Shown: in pieces, positions 1 to 6,166 of the stretch
How positions within the stretch are numbered: position 1 is the stretch's first letter
How the letters are laid out: each line of letters starts with the position of its first letter
Source: an uncultured Muribaculaceae bacterium
Lineage (GTDB): Bacteria; Bacteroidota; Bacteroidia; Bacteroidales; Muribaculaceae
Direction: 5' to 3'
NCBI GenBank assembly: GCA_910584545.1
Contig: CAJUBC010000038.1
Span: forward strand, 1-23,624
DNA length: 23,624 bases
Translations under genes and position numbers: made by a program
The notes under the pieces: model-generated
What the model was told of the DNA's origin: nothing
What the model saw: the letters and a program-made list of their open reading frames with translations, nothing else
Databases searched by the model: none

Positions 1-759
1 CTCGTATGCCATGAGCTTCTTCAGTTCATCGGCAGTGAGAAAAATCACCTCCTTGTCGGTCGATTTGAGCTTTGCCTTGAAGCCCATATAGGTTGGGTCG
101 GAGAAATGTTTCTTCTGAAAAGCCCATTTGAGGAACCATTTCAGATAACCGAGTTGCTTACCGATAGTGGAGTTGCGCATATTCTTGGTGTTGCGGAAGA
201 AATCCACAAGGTCATTCAGACCGTTCTCGGTCATGTCATCGAAAGACAGGTTAGCGTTATGCTCGGTAAGATGGTTTTTGAGAGCCGCAAATTTCTGATA
301 GGTGGCGGCGGTCCAGTCGTTCATCCTGCCACGTTCCTTTACGAACTCATCGTAGGATTCCCAGAATGATACTCCCGTCGGTGCATCCTTTGCTTTTTCC
401 TCTTCCGTCGGCTCCGGCTTTCCCGCGAGATACCAATCGAAGCGTTCTTTGAGCTGTTCGGGTGTAGGCATCACATCCTGAACCTCGAAATCCTTGAACA
501 CTTCCTGAATTGTCAGCTCATAGTTGCCGAGATTAGCGTTGATGTCGGCGGCTGTTATTTTCTGCCGATTGGTATACTTAGGTTTTACCCTCTGCTTGGT
601 GGAATCCCATTTGTCGGCGTCCACGCGGTAGCCGGTAGAGAACTCTATACGGTTGCCGCCGAATGTGAGCCTCATGCGGATGGGCACATTCTCTGTGGCG
701 ACAACTCCTTTCTTTTTTCGCTGCTCTAATTTAAAATTTACGGTTCTTTTTATGTTCAT
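1..759 (-). CDS. Tyrosine site-specific recombinase (integrase), 5' part, cut by the left edge
   Basis: The frame opens at an ATG (757-759) and stays open to base 1, giving the first 253 residues. Residues about 3-60 look like the beta-rich arm DNA-binding domain of Bacteroidetes integrases (MRLTFGGNRIEFSTGYRVD, then DKWD). Residues about 130-230 look like the helical SAM-like core-binding domain (FWESYDEFVKERG, DDMTENGLNDLVDFFR, IGKQLGYLKWFLKWAF). The visible part ends at EVIFLTADELKKLMAYE, where the catalytic domain usually begins, so the R-H-R-Y residues cannot be checked. Members of this family are about 400 residues and excise or integrate conjugative transposons and genomic islands. The gene points left, so its element probably lies outside the window. 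A good promoter sits just upstream. The family is certain; whether the enzyme is intact is unknown. Confidence 0.93.
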   Translation of the reverse strand, partial: MNIKRTVNFKLEQRKKKGVVATENVPIRMRLTFGGNRIEFSTGYRVDADKWDSTKQRVKPKYTNRQKITAADINANLGNYELTIQEVFKDFEVQDVMPTPEQLKERFDWYLAGKPEPTEEEKAKDAPTGVSFWESYDEFVKERGRMNDWTAATYQKFAALKNHLTEHNANLSFDDMTENGLNDLVDFFRNTKNMRNSTIGKQLGYLKWFLKWAFQKKHFSDPTYMGFKAKLKSTDKEVIFLTADELKKLMAYE

Positions 760-788
760 ATTCAATGGCGTATAAAATTGTTTGCACC

Positions 789-819
789 CAAAAGTACACC
801 CAATTTTGGTGACGTCAAA
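789..819 (-). promoter_or_regulatory. Bacteroidetes-type promoter of the integrase
   Basis: On the minus strand a TTTTG (-33 type, TTG at 818-816) is followed after 19 bases by TACTTTTG (796-789), matching the TAnnTTTG -7 element. Transcription would begin near 782, about 22 bases before the integrase ATG. Confidence 0.6.
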
Positions 820-919
820 ATAGCTTTAACGATTGTTTACATTTCACGAGCAATCGCTAAAACGCACAAATACAAACACATGAACCTTTATGATTGTTCA
901 CTTACCCGATAATTTGCTT

Positions 920-934
920 CTCGTCCCCTCCGCT
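920..934 (+). other. Possible attachment-site core: tRNA 3'-end-like remnant
   Basis: The bases CCCCTCCG (925-932) followed by CT could be the acceptor 3' strand of a tRNA with a G discriminator, the type seen in serine tRNAs. No T-loop (TTCGAAT type) or other tRNA part precedes it, so it is not a tRNA gene. It lies between an integrase and a lone rightward terminator, where an integrated element that targeted a tRNA 3' end would leave a duplicated fragment. This is inference from position and a short match. Confidence 0.25.
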
Positions 935-937
935 ATC

Positions 938-977
938 AACGGAATCTGCTTAAATTCAGCGGATTCCGTTATTTTTA
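938..977 (+). terminator. Orphan rightward intrinsic terminator
   Basis: A 13-bp stem (938-950 with 958-970, one G-T pair, loop 951-957) is followed by ATTTTTAT on the plus strand. No plus-strand gene lies upstream of it in the window. The flank on the minus-strand side is not T-rich, so it is directed rightward. It may be the terminator of a tRNA that an element displaced. Confidence 0.5.
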
Positions 978-982
978 TACCC

Positions 983-1007
983 TAAAACAATCTTCCGTCA
1001 AGATTGT
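983..1007 (-). terminator. Terminator of the UbiA-HAD-GT-C operon
   Basis: A perfect 8-bp stem (1007-1000 with 994-987, 5-base loop) is followed on the minus strand by TTTTAG. It lies just downstream of the stop codon of the glycosyltransferase gene at 1031, in the right direction to end that operon. Confidence 0.6.
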
Positions 1008-1030
1008 ATCTGTTTCCCAAAAGCACTCTA

Positions 1031-2419
1031 TTATAAAATCAAACGTGAGATGAAGTTCGCACTGAAAGCAATAGTTGCCGTTATTATTATCATCGCAATC
1101 AATACTATCCTTAAACCCTTAGCTTTCCCTGTCTTATGTAAATAAGACGCAAGTATGGCTAATCCTCCGATAGCCCATGGCATCGGTACATATCTTGCCC
1201 ACCAACTTTGAGCGAAAAAGAGTATGGGAATCAGAGACATTGCGGAGGCTATCCATGCCCATTTTGGAGCCTCGGATTGCCATAGCAGCAAAAGAGAGAC
1301 CAAAATTATCGGTATGAAAAGAATACCAAAGCCCAGTATTCTTGCGTCATAAGAAGGCCACACCAACCAACGCGGACTGATTTTTAACAGTACCACTCCC
1401 CATTCGGTGTCGGGCGTTGACAGTTGAGCCTTTAGAAATGCCGTAACACGGTCAAGACCTTTAAGCATATCAGGGGTATTATTGGTCATAATGTCAACTT
1501 TACCCGAAAGCAGTGGATACAATGGGTCTCCTGTCGTAATCCAATTAGTTATATAGGGATTAAAACCCACCAATAACAATCCCGCCAATACTGAGACAAA
1601 GGCAGTTACAAAGGCATGTCCTGCCAATTTTCGGTCGCTCTTCCATAAATATAATAAAATGATCACAAGCCAGATAATTGAGGCAAAAAAGAAATGAGTA
1701 AATTTCGTGTTTACCGCAAGCACCGTCACACCTCCGGCCATTAACCAGAATGGGATGAGTCCGCTAATTCTTTCTCTACGTTTATTCCATATAATTGTAG
1801 CTAATGCACATAGTGAAATGGCTTCGGAATATAAATATTGGTCATTGTAAAACGTAAATAACTGCGACAATACAGCAGGATTGCACATCAGTGCCGCAGT
1901 TACAATCCAAGCTCGCTTAGCAGTAAGAGCGGTGAACGTAATGCGTAATGATGCGTATAACAGCGCGGTCACCCCACAGAAGAACATAAGATTGACAGCT
2001 TTCGATGCTTCAAACGGGATTCCGGCTCCTATCAGTACGGCTGCAAGCATTTCCTGCCCTCGAGCGTAATGACGAATCCACAGAATTTTAGGGGCAGTAC
2101 CATCATATACAGGATTCCATCCCGAAGCCAATAGTTCGATGCACGGCTTATGGTATGTCAAACTATCGTATGAATAATCATAAGCCACAAAACCTAACAG
2201 AAGAGCCACAACTACAACTACGACAAACCACTTTAGCACCTCCCATTGATGTTTATAGATACCCCAAAATATTGTTATACAAAATGCGAGTGGGGCTTGC
2301 CAAAAACTGAGACTTCCCCCAATTAAGAAAGTGGCTCCACTGGCAATCAACATGGAAACCATGGACAAGATTACCATCATAAAAAAGCCCAGGCACGTAT
2401 ATGTGGTCCTATCTATCAT
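1031..2419 (-). CDS. GT-C type polytopic membrane glycosyltransferase (GT39/ArnT-like)
   Basis: The 462-residue product is very hydrophobic with about ten to twelve predicted membrane spans by eye. After the third hydrophobic segment, residues about 81-92 read DYSYDSLTYHKP; an acidic residue and a YH-x-P motif in the first large outer loop are typical of GT-C transferases that take sugar from a polyprenyl-phosphate donor. Further polar loops (IRHYARGQEM, FYNDQYLYSEA) also fit. It is the last gene of a three-gene operon, 4 bases after the HAD gene. From context I infer that it transfers a pentofuranose made by the two upstream enzymes onto an extracytoplasmic glycan. The acceptor is unknown, and specificity cannot be read from sequence. 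The gene is AT-rich compared with the middle of the window. Confidence 0.75.
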   Translation of the reverse strand: MIDRTTYTCLGFFMMVILSMVSMLIASGATFLIGGSLSFWQAPLAFCITIFWGIYKHQWEVLKWFVVVVVVALLLGFVAYDYSYDSLTYHKPCIELLASGWNPVYDGTAPKILWIRHYARGQEMLAAVLIGAGIPFEASKAVNLMFFCGVTALLYASLRITFTALTAKRAWIVTAALMCNPAVLSQLFTFYNDQYLYSEAISLCALATIIWNKRRERISGLIPFWLMAGGVTVLAVNTKFTHFFFASIIWLVIILLYLWKSDRKLAGHAFVTAFVSVLAGLLLVGFNPYITNWITTGDPLYPLLSGKVDIMTNNTPDMLKGLDRVTAFLKAQLSTPDTEWGVVLLKISPRWLVWPSYDARILGFGILFIPIILVSLLLLWQSEAPKWAWIASAMSLIPILFFAQSWWARYVPMPWAIGGLAILASYLHKTGKAKGLRIVLIAMIIITATIAFSANFISRLIL

Positions 2420-2423
2420 TTAC

Positions 2424-3029
2424 TCATTTATTTAAATTATTCACTATAACATACTCATCAGCCATTGCTATCATCGGAGCATCAGCGGATATCGAATCTG
2501 TATAAACTACTTTATGATAATTTGTAAAATCTTGAATCTTTTCCCAAATACGCCGTACCTTCTCTTTTCCGAAACAATTGGGAGTCCGGAACTTCCCGGT
2601 AAGTCTATCCTCGCAAATTTCAATCTCTGTAGCAATCACTTCTCTCACGCCATGACGCATAGCCCATGGCCGAATCCAGTCTCCGATGCTTGCCGAGGCA
2701 ATGACCGCGTTCCCGCCTGCAGCATAAAGCTTACTGGCAACATCAATATTCAGGTTCCGGTCAATATGGATAGCAAAAGCTTCACATGATTGCTTGAATT
2801 GCTCATACTTCATTCCCTTGTACAATCTTCGGAACAAACTTTGTTTTGCTTCTCCATTAGTAATAAATCCGGATTTCCATGCAATAATAGCTGGCACAGT
2901 CATGACAAGGGCAAGAAACACCTTCCATTTCCCGCAAGTCGCTATGGCAAAATCAATAAAGGAGTCGCCATTATAAACGGTGCCATCAAAATCAAAAATG
3001 ACAAGGGTCTTTTCAGAAATTTGAGCCAT
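2424..3029 (-). CDS. HAD-superfamily (subfamily IB, SerB-like) phosphatase
   Basis: The 201-residue protein has the HAD motifs in order: FDFDGT with nucleophile D13 and D15, a VIASASIG motif II near residue 110, FGKEKVRRI supplying the lysine near 155, and YTDSISADAPM with the metal-binding acids near 177-184. This arrangement with a small helical cap after motif I is that of the phosphoserine-phosphatase-like HAD-IB group. It begins 9 bases after the UbiA-family gene and ends 4 bases before the GT-C gene. In mycobacteria the product of the UbiA enzyme is dephosphorylated before use; I infer that this soluble HAD enzyme does that step here, in place of the mycobacterial PAP2-type phosphatase. 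A phosphatase for another small metabolite remains possible. Confidence 0.8.
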   Translation of the reverse strand: MAQISEKTLVIFDFDGTVYNGDSFIDFAIATCGKWKVFLALVMTVPAIIAWKSGFITNGEAKQSLFRRLYKGMKYEQFKQSCEAFAIHIDRNLNIDVASKLYAAGGNAVIASASIGDWIRPWAMRHGVREVIATEIEICEDRLTGKFRTPNCFGKEKVRRIWEKIQDFTNYHKVVYTDSISADAPMIAMADEYVIVNNLNK

Positions 3030-3038
3030 CTCGCTTAT

Positions 3039-3929
3039 TCAGACATAAAGTATAATGAGGTAAGAAACAGTCCATAGGATCAGACACGTGATGATGAATC
3101 GGTCATGCGATATTGTTTTTGTAGGTTCTCCGGCTTTATCACCTGTAAAAATAATCTGCACATAGCGGATAATTCCAGCGATAACGAATATCGATGTCAG
3201 ATAGACATACTCACTATGAAGTCGTTCCATCAGGTCCTCCGACAGCGTGAACATCATATAGCTGACAATAGCCGCAGATGCGAGAATGCACACCACGCAG
3301 TTCATGAACTGTACGTTATATTCCTCAGTGCCACGACGCGTACGTTTACCTGATGCTTCAGCTGTCACGACATCGTCACGGCGTTTTGCCCAAGCAAGCA
3401 ATAATGTCAATATAAATGTCAGGCAGACCATCCATGGAGAGAGTGGTATCCCCGTAGCCATTCCCCCAGCCAATACCCGCAACACAAATCCGATAGCAAT
3501 GATGAACATATCTATGATGGGAACATACTTTAACCACAAACAATAGGCTATATTCATGATCCAGTAACCCGCAACTATTACCATTACTTCATACATACCA
3601 GATATATATGACAATGATAATGACAATACAAAAAGCACTATGGATATGACAAGTGACAGTGTTCGCGATATTCTTCCTGAAGCTACAGGACGTTTCCGCT
3701 TCACTGGATGTGTAGAATCATAAGGCGCGTCGACAACGTCATTGATGCAGTAAACAGATGATGCTGCAATGCAAAAGGCCACAAATGCCTCAAAGCTGTT
3801 CTGCCAATAAAACAAATGACTATCTGTCATGCGGCCACCGAATATCAATGGAAGAAATACAAACACATTTTTCAACCATTGTCTTGGTCGCAAAAGTCTG
3901 AAATAATCTATTATATCTGATTGTGCCAT
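3039..3929 (-). CDS. UbiA-family decaprenyl-phosphate phosphoribosyltransferase-like enzyme
   Basis: The 296-residue integral membrane protein has about nine hydrophobic spans. Near the N terminus it has RPRQWLKN (14-21), then NDVVDAPYD (63-71), the NDxxDxxxD metal/pyrophosphate motif, directly followed by HPVKRKRPVASG. A second acidic site, AKRRDDVVTAE (181-191), comes later. HP-x-KR-x-RP-x-A-x-G after the first motif and AKR in the second are characteristic of the Rv3806c-like branch, which joins PRPP to a polyprenyl phosphate, rather than of menaquinone or heme prenyltransferases. The product would be polyprenyl-phospho-5-phosphoribose at the inner membrane. It is the first gene of the operon with the HAD phosphatase and GT-C transferase. 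No DprE1/DprE2 epimerase genes are in the window, so the sugar may remain ribose. Confidence 0.85.
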   Translation of the reverse strand: MAQSDIIDYFRLLRPRQWLKNVFVFLPLIFGGRMTDSHLFYWQNSFEAFVAFCIAASSVYCINDVVDAPYDSTHPVKRKRPVASGRISRTLSLVISIVLFVLSLSLSYISGMYEVMVIVAGYWIMNIAYCLWLKYVPIIDMFIIAIGFVLRVLAGGMATGIPLSPWMVCLTFILTLLLAWAKRRDDVVTAEASGKRTRRGTEEYNVQFMNCVVCILASAAIVSYMMFTLSEDLMERLHSEYVYLTSIFVIAGIIRYVQIIFTGDKAGEPTKTISHDRFIITCLILWTVSYLIILYV

Positions 3930-3991
3930 AATGATCCTGTTATTCTACTGCGTGTTCCCTGAATGAAAATTACGTGTTTCATATAACATTA

Positions 3992-4022
3992 CAAAGGTAA
4001 CATAAAATTTGGAATCATACAA
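3992..4022 (-). promoter_or_regulatory. Promoter of the UbiA-HAD-GT-C operon
   Basis: TTG (4022-4020 on the minus strand) is followed after 20 bases by TACCTTTG (3999-3992), a match to TAnnTTTG. Transcription would start near 3985, leaving about 55 bases before the ATG at 3929. Confidence 0.6.
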
Positions 4023-4249
4023 GAAACACAACTGATGAAGAAAAGGAATGTACCTTTCTTGAATCTGATGATGTGATTCTTTGCTCACTGTATCTTACAT
4101 AGAAGAGAGGGACGTTTACATGTTAACCAAGTTGTGGGTCGTTACAAACTCGCAACTACTGTAATCATTCGATAAATGGCACCATCATAGAATCGCACTT
4201 ATGTGTAAGTTTTTTATATATAAGAATTTTTTATATGAGATTTTTTATG

Positions 4250-4257
4250 TATGTTTG
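4250..4257 (+). promoter_or_regulatory. -7 promoter element ahead of the glycosylase gene
   Basis: TATGTTTG matches TAnnTTTG. No TTG is found 19-20 bases upstream (only a run of T near 4227-4232), so the promoter is weaker than others in the window. The start would be near 4264, with a leader of about 54 bases containing the G tract. Confidence 0.4.
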
Positions 4258-4276
4258 CAGTTGTTGTTATTTTTTA

Positions 4277-4285
4277 GGGGGGGGG
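4277..4285 (+). repeat. Homopolymer of nine G in the 5' leader
   Basis: A run of nine G directly follows a T-rich stretch in an otherwise AT-rich region, between the inferred transcription start and the start codon at 4318. Such tracts can change length during replication. Confidence 0.9.
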
Positions 4286-4317
4286 AATAACCCACAATAT
4301 AACAGTCAGATAAAAAT

Positions 4318-4902
4318 ATGTTATGTATGGATGAAATGGAGCTGGAGACGCATCCTTTCGAGCCGTTCGCGCCGGTGGACGCAAGAGTGCTCATCATGGG
4401 GACCTTTCCGCCGCAGCGTAAGCGCTGGTCGATGGAGTTCTATTACCCTAACCGCACCAACGATTTCTGGCCGATGATGGGGCTGCTCTTCTTCGGCGAC
4501 CGCGACCGCTTCTACGACCGCGAGGCTAAGCAGTTCCGGCTGCCTCAGATCAAGGAGTTCCTCGCTGAGAAGGGGATAGCTCTCAACGACACCGGCCACA
4601 AGGTGCGCCGCCTGAAGGGGAATGCTTCCGACAAGTTTCTGGAGATTGTGGAGCCTGTGCCGCTTCGCGCGCTGCTCGCCCGGATGCCGCAGTGCCGCAC
4701 GCTAGTCACCACCGGAGAGAAGGCAGCCGGAGTATTGGCTGAGCTCACCGGCACCGAACCACCGAAGATGGGCGAGATGACCCGTTCGGTCGACGGTCTT
4801 GAAATCTGGCGCATGCCCTCCACAAGCCGCGCCTATCCGATGCGCCTCGAGGACAAAGCGGAATATTATGCCCGGATGTTCCGTCACATCGGACTGCTAT
4901 AG
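4318..4902 (+). CDS. Uracil-DNA-glycosylase-superfamily protein (Mug / hypoxanthine-DNA-glycosylase-like)
   Basis: The 194-residue cytoplasmic protein carries VLIMGTFPP (about 24-32), the counterpart of the GxNPG/GSFPS active-site loop in the superfamily, then FYYPNRTNDFWPMM (about 41-54), which resembles the FYY...NxFWP motif of deoxyinosine glycosylases. Near the C terminus MPSTSRAYP matches the LPSTSPAN minor-groove loop. It would remove uracil, hypoxanthine or a related damaged base from DNA; the substrate cannot be decided. In-frame ATGs at 4318, 4327 and 4336 are all possible starts; homology begins after them. Codon use shifts here to the GC-rich style of the core region. It precedes prfB, which has its own promoter. 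Confidence 0.8.
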   Translation: MLCMDEMELETHPFEPFAPVDARVLIMGTFPPQRKRWSMEFYYPNRTNDFWPMMGLLFFGDRDRFYDREAKQFRLPQIKEFLAEKGIALNDTGHKVRRLKGNASDKFLEIVEPVPLRALLARMPQCRTLVTTGEKAAGVLAELTGTEPPKMGEMTRSVDGLEIWRMPSTSRAYPMRLEDKAEYYARMFRHIGLL

Positions 4903-4909
4903 CCGAAAA

Positions 4910-4940
4910 TTGCAATATAACGGATTTTTTAGTAATTTTG
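4910..4940 (+). promoter_or_regulatory. Promoter of prfB
   Basis: TTG (4910-4912), a 20-base spacer and TAATTTTG (4933-4940) match the Bacteroidetes promoter form. Transcription would start near 4947, leaving about 13 bases before the ATG at 4960. Confidence 0.6.
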
Positions 4941-4959
4941 TGACCTGATTCAAACCGCA

Positions 4960-6081
4960 ATGATTACTACCGAGCAACTGAAGAATGTGGAGTCACGCTG
5001 CGAACAGCTGAAGCGATATCTCGACATTGACTCCAAGAAGATTGAAGTGGAGGAGGAGGAACTCCGCACCCACGTGGCTGATTTCTGGGACGACCGCGAG
5101 AAGGCCGAGGCCCAGATGCGCAAAATCAAAGGCCTTCATTTCTGGATCGACTCCTACACTTCTCTCGAGAAGCAGGTGGAGGAGCTGCGCCTCGCCATGG
5201 ACTTCCTTAAGGAGGGTCTCGTGGAGGAGAGCGACATCGACGCGCAGTATGCCGTCGTGGAGAAGGAACTCGAGAAGCTGGAGCTGCGCAATATGCTCCG
5301 TCGCGAGGAGGACAAACTCGGCGTGGTGCTCAAGATCAATTCCGGAGCGGGCGGCACCGAGAGCCAGGACTGGGCGCAGATGCTGATGCGCCTCTATCTC
5401 CGATATGCAGAGCGTCACGGTTACAAGACCTCGATCGCCCAGTTGCTCGACGGCGACGAGGCAGGCATCAAGTCGGTGACAATCAACATCGAGGGTGACT
5501 ACGCCTACGGTTTCCTCAAGAGCGAGAACGGCGTACACCGCCTGGTGCGCGTCAGCCCCTACAACGCGCAGGGCAAGCGGATGACATCGTTCGCATCAGT
5601 GTTCGTCACACCGCTCGTCGACGACTCGATAGAGGTCAACGTGGAGACGGCCCGCATCTCGTGGGATACCTTCCGATCGGGAGGAGCGGGCGGCCAGAAT
5701 GTGAACAAGGTGGAGTCCGGCGTGCGTCTGCGCTACCAGTATAAAGATCCCTATACCGGCGAGGAGGAGGAGATCCTAATCGAGAACACCGAGACCCGCG
5801 ACCAGCCCAAGAACAAGGAGAACGCCATGCGTCAGCTCCGCTCAATCCTCTATGACAAGGAGCTGCAGCACCGCATGGAGGAGCAGGCCAAGGTAGAGGC
5901 CGGCAAGAAAAAGATCGAATGGGGAAGCCAGATCCGCAGCTACGTCTTCGACGACCGCCGCGTGAAAGACCACCGCACCAATTATCAGACTTCGGATGTG
6001 AACGGGGTGATGGATGGCGAGATCGACGAGTTCATCAAGGCTTACCTTATGGAATTCGCCGCAGAGGAAAGCCAAGAGTAA
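4960..6081 (+). CDS. prfB: Peptide chain release factor 2
   Basis: The 373-residue protein aligns through its length with RF2: an N-terminal coiled-coil domain (about 1-100), NSGAGGTESQDWAQML (about 127-142), the stop-codon reading motif region, and the catalytic loop GGAGGQNVNK with GGQ at 244-246, whose glutamine enters the peptidyl-transferase centre for hydrolysis at UAA and UGA codons. The tripeptide at 199-201 is SPY where E. coli RF2 has SPF. The usual +1 programmed frameshift (an in-frame UGA near codon 25) is absent: the codons for KRYLDIDSKK (18-27) run straight through. Length is that of normal RF2. It is monocistronic, with its own promoter and a bidirectional terminator shared with the convergent GT9 gene. 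Confidence 0.97.
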   Translation: MITTEQLKNVESRCEQLKRYLDIDSKKIEVEEEELRTHVADFWDDREKAEAQMRKIKGLHFWIDSYTSLEKQVEELRLAMDFLKEGLVEESDIDAQYAVVEKELEKLELRNMLRREEDKLGVVLKINSGAGGTESQDWAQMLMRLYLRYAERHGYKTSIAQLLDGDEAGIKSVTINIEGDYAYGFLKSENGVHRLVRVSPYNAQGKRMTSFASVFVTPLVDDSIEVNVETARISWDTFRSGGAGGQNVNKVESGVRLRYQYKDPYTGEEEEILIENTETRDQPKNKENAMRQLRSILYDKELQHRMEEQAKVEAGKKKIEWGSQIRSYVFDDRRVKDHRTNYQTSDVNGVMDGEIDEFIKAYLMEFAAEESQE

Positions 6082-6114
6082 TTTGGAATTTGGAATTTGG
6101 AATTTTGAATTGGG
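6081..6114. repeat. Heptamer tandem repeat after prfB
   Basis: ATTTGGA occurs three times in perfect tandem (6081-6101), followed by ATTTTGA and a partial copy ATTGGG. The first base is the last base of the prfB stop codon. Confidence 0.9.
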
Positions 6115-6122
6115 ACAAAAAA

Positions 6123-6166
6123 TTTTTAGTCTCGGCCTATGACTTTAGGGCTGAGACTATTTTTTT
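6123..6166 (+). terminator. Bidirectional terminator between prfB and the GT9 gene
   Basis: An 11-bp stem (6128-6138 with 6148-6158, including G-T pairs) is followed by ATTTTTTT on the plus strand. On the minus strand the same stem is followed by AAAAATTTTTT (6127-6117). It can therefore end both convergent transcripts. The last codons and stop (6139-6137) of the GT9 gene lie inside it. Confidence 0.75.

Larger units (their letters stand above)
3930..4317. other. Divergent AT-rich intergenic region
   Basis: These 388 bases separate the leftward UbiA operon from the rightward glycosylase gene. They hold the leftward promoter at 3992-4022, a rightward -7 element at 4250-4257 and a run of nine G. 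Between 4024 and 4230 I see only weak small hairpins (for example GTTGTGGGT with ACTCGCAAC at about 4122-4157) and no tRNA, small protein or strong terminator. Confidence 0.6.

Noticed and set aside
106..369. An 87-codon open frame on the plus strand
   Set aside because: It is antisense to the integrase, which has clear domain similarity; its translation shows no recognisable family.
920..970. An intact tRNA gene
   Set aside because: Only a possible acceptor strand is present; there is no T-loop, anticodon arm or 5' half.
2424..3077. Open frames on the plus strand opposite the HAD and UbiA genes
   Set aside because: They oppose genes with clear catalytic motifs and have no recognisable domains.
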